A DNA stretch of 48,973 nt from assembly GCA_001953115.1 (NCBI GenBank), contig LSSL01000642.1, positions 1 to 48,973 on the forward strand. Reading direction: 5' to 3'. A program made the position numbers and the translations under genes. Below, piece after piece: positions 46,772 to 48,973 of this stretch; the stretch's first letter is position 1; every line of letters starts with the position of its first letter. The notes under the pieces are model-generated. The model was not told the DNA's origin. It saw nothing but the letters and a program-made list of their open reading frames with translations, and did no database searches. The stretch is from Smittium mucronatum. Its lineage: Eukaryota; Kickxellomycota; Harpellomycetes; Harpellales; Legeriomycetaceae.

Positions 46772-48897
46772 ATGAATGTCGAGTCGTTAGGTGAATTAAA
46801 ACTGGATTTGACTAGTTGCTGCGTGGAGACATATCCTTTTGGTATCGAGTCCAGTCAACTTGTTACAGATGAGAGAAGTAGCGAATCGGGGTCGGGAACT
46901 AGTCGAGTAGTTATTGGAATGTACGAGCTGATGAATAAGGAATCTGGTGGAGACATGACTATGGACGAAAAGAGGTTCTTATTATCATTTATGTTTAAAT
47001 TATTTTTGGTATTGTGAGGATGTGAACTGGTTTACAAAAGCTAGAAAAAAACGTTTGGATAAATTTCTTAATTTATTTTCTTCCCACCTCCTCACTTTTT
47101 AGTACTTACTCCTTATTTTGTTTTTTTTTTTGAAAATGAAAAGGAAAAGTGCTTGGATCTTTTATTCCATTGTTTAGGAGAAAAAAAAGCGATTCTATAG
47201 ATACTTTTTTTGTTTTTTCGTAATAGAGGCGGTCAATTGCTTGTTATAGATGTATTTGAAGACGAATGCGTCAATGTACACTAGTAATTGTTCTATTCTA
47301 TTCTATTTTATATTATTTACTCATTTCTGATTTTTTTATAAAAAATATTACTAGCAAGACTGTCCAAAAGAAAAGCACCAGTGGTGTATTCGATATCAAA
47401 TGGTTATTTTATAATTTTAATAGGAACTTTTATATTTTTTTGTTTTAAAAACTTTACTATCTCATCTTTCCTACTTACCTTCCTTTTTCTTTTTATTTGT
47501 GGCTGTAAATTTTTTCGAATCAGGTCTCATCATCCAGTCTTTGGAAACCAAATTCTAGGCCAAAGCGGGGCTGATGGCCGAGTGACTCTATACAAAGTTG
47601 ATAACACTTCAAACGTAACTACTCTAATAATTACCACTACAAAAAATACCATTTCTGTAAAAAAAATTACATGTTTCATTTTTATAACACCATATTTTTT
47701 TTAAAAAAAAAGGTCGAATGGATAAGCGAGTTTTCGAAATCTGATAAAGTTGGTGGGACTGATAATATGTGTTTATCTCTTGACTGGTCAAACCGTCTAT
47801 CTTCTAGGTAAAGTCAAAAAAAAAACTTTTATTTTCAGATTATATTTTATCTTTTTTTGGCGAGATTTAGGGATGAGGCAAATAATAGTGGGTCTGTAAT
47901 GGTGTGTTCATCGTACAGTGATGGTTCCGTTTCGGTCGATAAGCTGGACAGTTCTGGCACTTTCTCCAACATAAGTATGATAAATGGGCATTCGTTTGAA
48001 GCCTGGATATCGGCATTTGATTACTACAATCCTAATATTGTGTATTCCGGTGGTGATGATGCCTTGTTCAAAGGATGGGATATCCGTGTTTCTGGCAATT
48101 CCGGCAACACTTTTGTCTCGAAGAGGTATTTTTCTTTTCTATTTTTCTAATTAAAAGTATAAAATTAATCGAGGAAAAGAGGGTGGAGAGATCTATTCTA
48201 TTTTTATTTACCACCACTTTTCAAGTAAACTTACAAAAAATAAAATAAAATAAAATACTTTTTTTCTGATAAATATAAAAGGCATGAGTATGGCGTTTGT
48301 TCGATTCAGTCGAATCCTCACCGCGAACACATCGTTGCATCCGGAAGGTAATTTCTTTTATTTCCTAGACGATATTTATACATTTATTGGCTACTATTAA
48401 GTGTAGGATGGAGATTACTTTTTCATATTTAGTTTATACTCATTTTTATCTATTTCTAAATGATCTTGTATTATATCTTGAATTGTAATAATTTTTTTTT
48501 CTTATGGGTACTGGCGGCCAGTTATGACAATAAAGTGCTTATATGGGATTCGAGGAGTATGAGACAGCCCATAATGGAGCACGATTGCGGTGGGGGCGTA
48601 TGGCGCCTCAAGTGGCACCCAACCGATCCCAATTACTTGTTAGTCGCTGCGATGTTTAATGGCGGTCAGATAATAAACATCCCTTCCCCCAACACTTCAA
48701 GTGTCGCTGAGACAGAAAGTAAGTCGCTGTCCTCCCTTGTTGCAAAGTTTGAGGGCCACGAATCGATGACATATGGGATCGATTGGAACTATTATATCGG
48801 TGACAAAGTAAATAAATGTTTGGTTACTTCATGTTCATTTTACGATAAAATCGCCCATTTCTGGAAATACGATATTCCAAAAAAACCCACTAACTAA
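46772..48897 (+). CDS. DPH7: DPH7-like WD-repeat protein (diphthine methylesterase), eight exons, about 392 aa
   Basis: Exons are 46772-46974, 47227-47275, 47359-47402, 47524-47614, 47713-47807, 47871-48125, 48282-48347 and 48522-48897. Phases agree at every junction. The product removes the methyl ester from methylated diphthine on elongation factor 2, allowing DPH6 to complete diphthamide (yeast Rrt2, human WDR85). Diagnostic residues: RGGQLLVID (about 68-76), VQKKSTSGVFDIKW (about 86-99), CLSLDWS, GHSFEAWISAFDYY, VYSGGDDALFKGWDIR, HEYGVCSIQSNPHREHIVAS, SYDNKVLIWDSR, GGGVWRLKWHP and, near the end, TSCSFYDKIAHFWKYD. These match the DPH7 beta-propeller and its EAW...GGDD signature. ATG 46772 is the first ATG of its frame. 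Exon 4 could instead end at 47656 (GTAAAA donor, 14 more residues, same phase); the shorter form fits the usual spacing better. Several donors are weak (GTTCTT, GTTATT, GTACAC). Confidence 0.85.
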
Positions 48898-48937
48898 TTT
48901 TATATTTATTAAAGTCAAAATTGCGTTAACAAAAAAT

Positions 48938-48943
48938 AATAAA
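48938..48943 (+). promoter_or_regulatory. Polyadenylation signal of the DPH7-like gene
   Basis: AATAAA lies 40 bp after the stop codon, in A-rich sequence, a suitable position for 3' end formation. It is seen directly; its use is inferred. Confidence 0.5.
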
Positions 48944-48973
48944 TGAGGCTCTTTCGGTTCGAATGATCAGACT

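Overview
The window looks like scaffold sequence from a very A+T-rich eukaryote with short spliceosomal introns. By eye the gene-free parts are roughly three-quarters or more A+T. I infer a fungus, probably an early-diverging lineage. The introns are 56 to 174 bp with GT...AG ends, and both recognisable genes are conserved eukaryotic housekeeping genes. The tyrosine-recombinase retrotransposon remnants have the protein style I associate with gut-dwelling Harpellales-type fungi (Smittium and relatives). The lineage is an inference from memory; no rRNA or other phylogenetic marker is present. Nothing prokaryotic was seen: no operons, Shine-Dalgarno sites or CRISPR array. || Layout. Positions 1-1860 hold the decayed 5' part of a DIRS-like retrotransposon on the minus strand, running off the left edge. 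From about 1.9 to 41.0 kb lies a gene desert that is really a transposon graveyard. It contains three structures with long inverted repeats (3.9-5.4, 11.5-12.9 and 26.8-28.0 kb) and a possible larger inverted-repeat pair (28.3 and 34.3 kb). It also contains a remnant of an IS5/Harbinger-style DDE transposase (about 8.1 kb), two Mutator-like (MULE) transposase pseudogenes (14.2-15.1 kb, and 16.6-17.6 kb inside a putative 2.6-kb element), and a second, nearly full-length but dead DIRS-like retrotransposon (20.3-24.2 kb). A 316-base assembly gap at 19365-19680 is flanked by two identical 359-bp copies, most likely one locus assembled twice. || Genes. Two intact genes sit on the plus strand in the last 8 kb. 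The first is a three-exon TANGO6/Rtp1-like gene (41034-45436, 1407 aa), whose family acts in RNA polymerase II assembly/nuclear import in yeast and in Golgi organisation in animals. The second is an eight-exon DPH7-like WD-repeat gene (46772-48897, about 392 aa), the methylesterase of diphthamide synthesis on elongation factor 2. They are functionally unrelated; the 1.3 kb between them holds an (AT)11 microsatellite, a probable 167-bp piggyBac-type MITE and a G10 run. || I found no convincing undescribed biological system. The most useful observations are the family of long-inverted-repeat elements, the catalytic-residue losses in the transposases and reverse transcriptases, the probable false duplication at the gap, and the exon models of the two real genes, which single-frame ORF reading misses.
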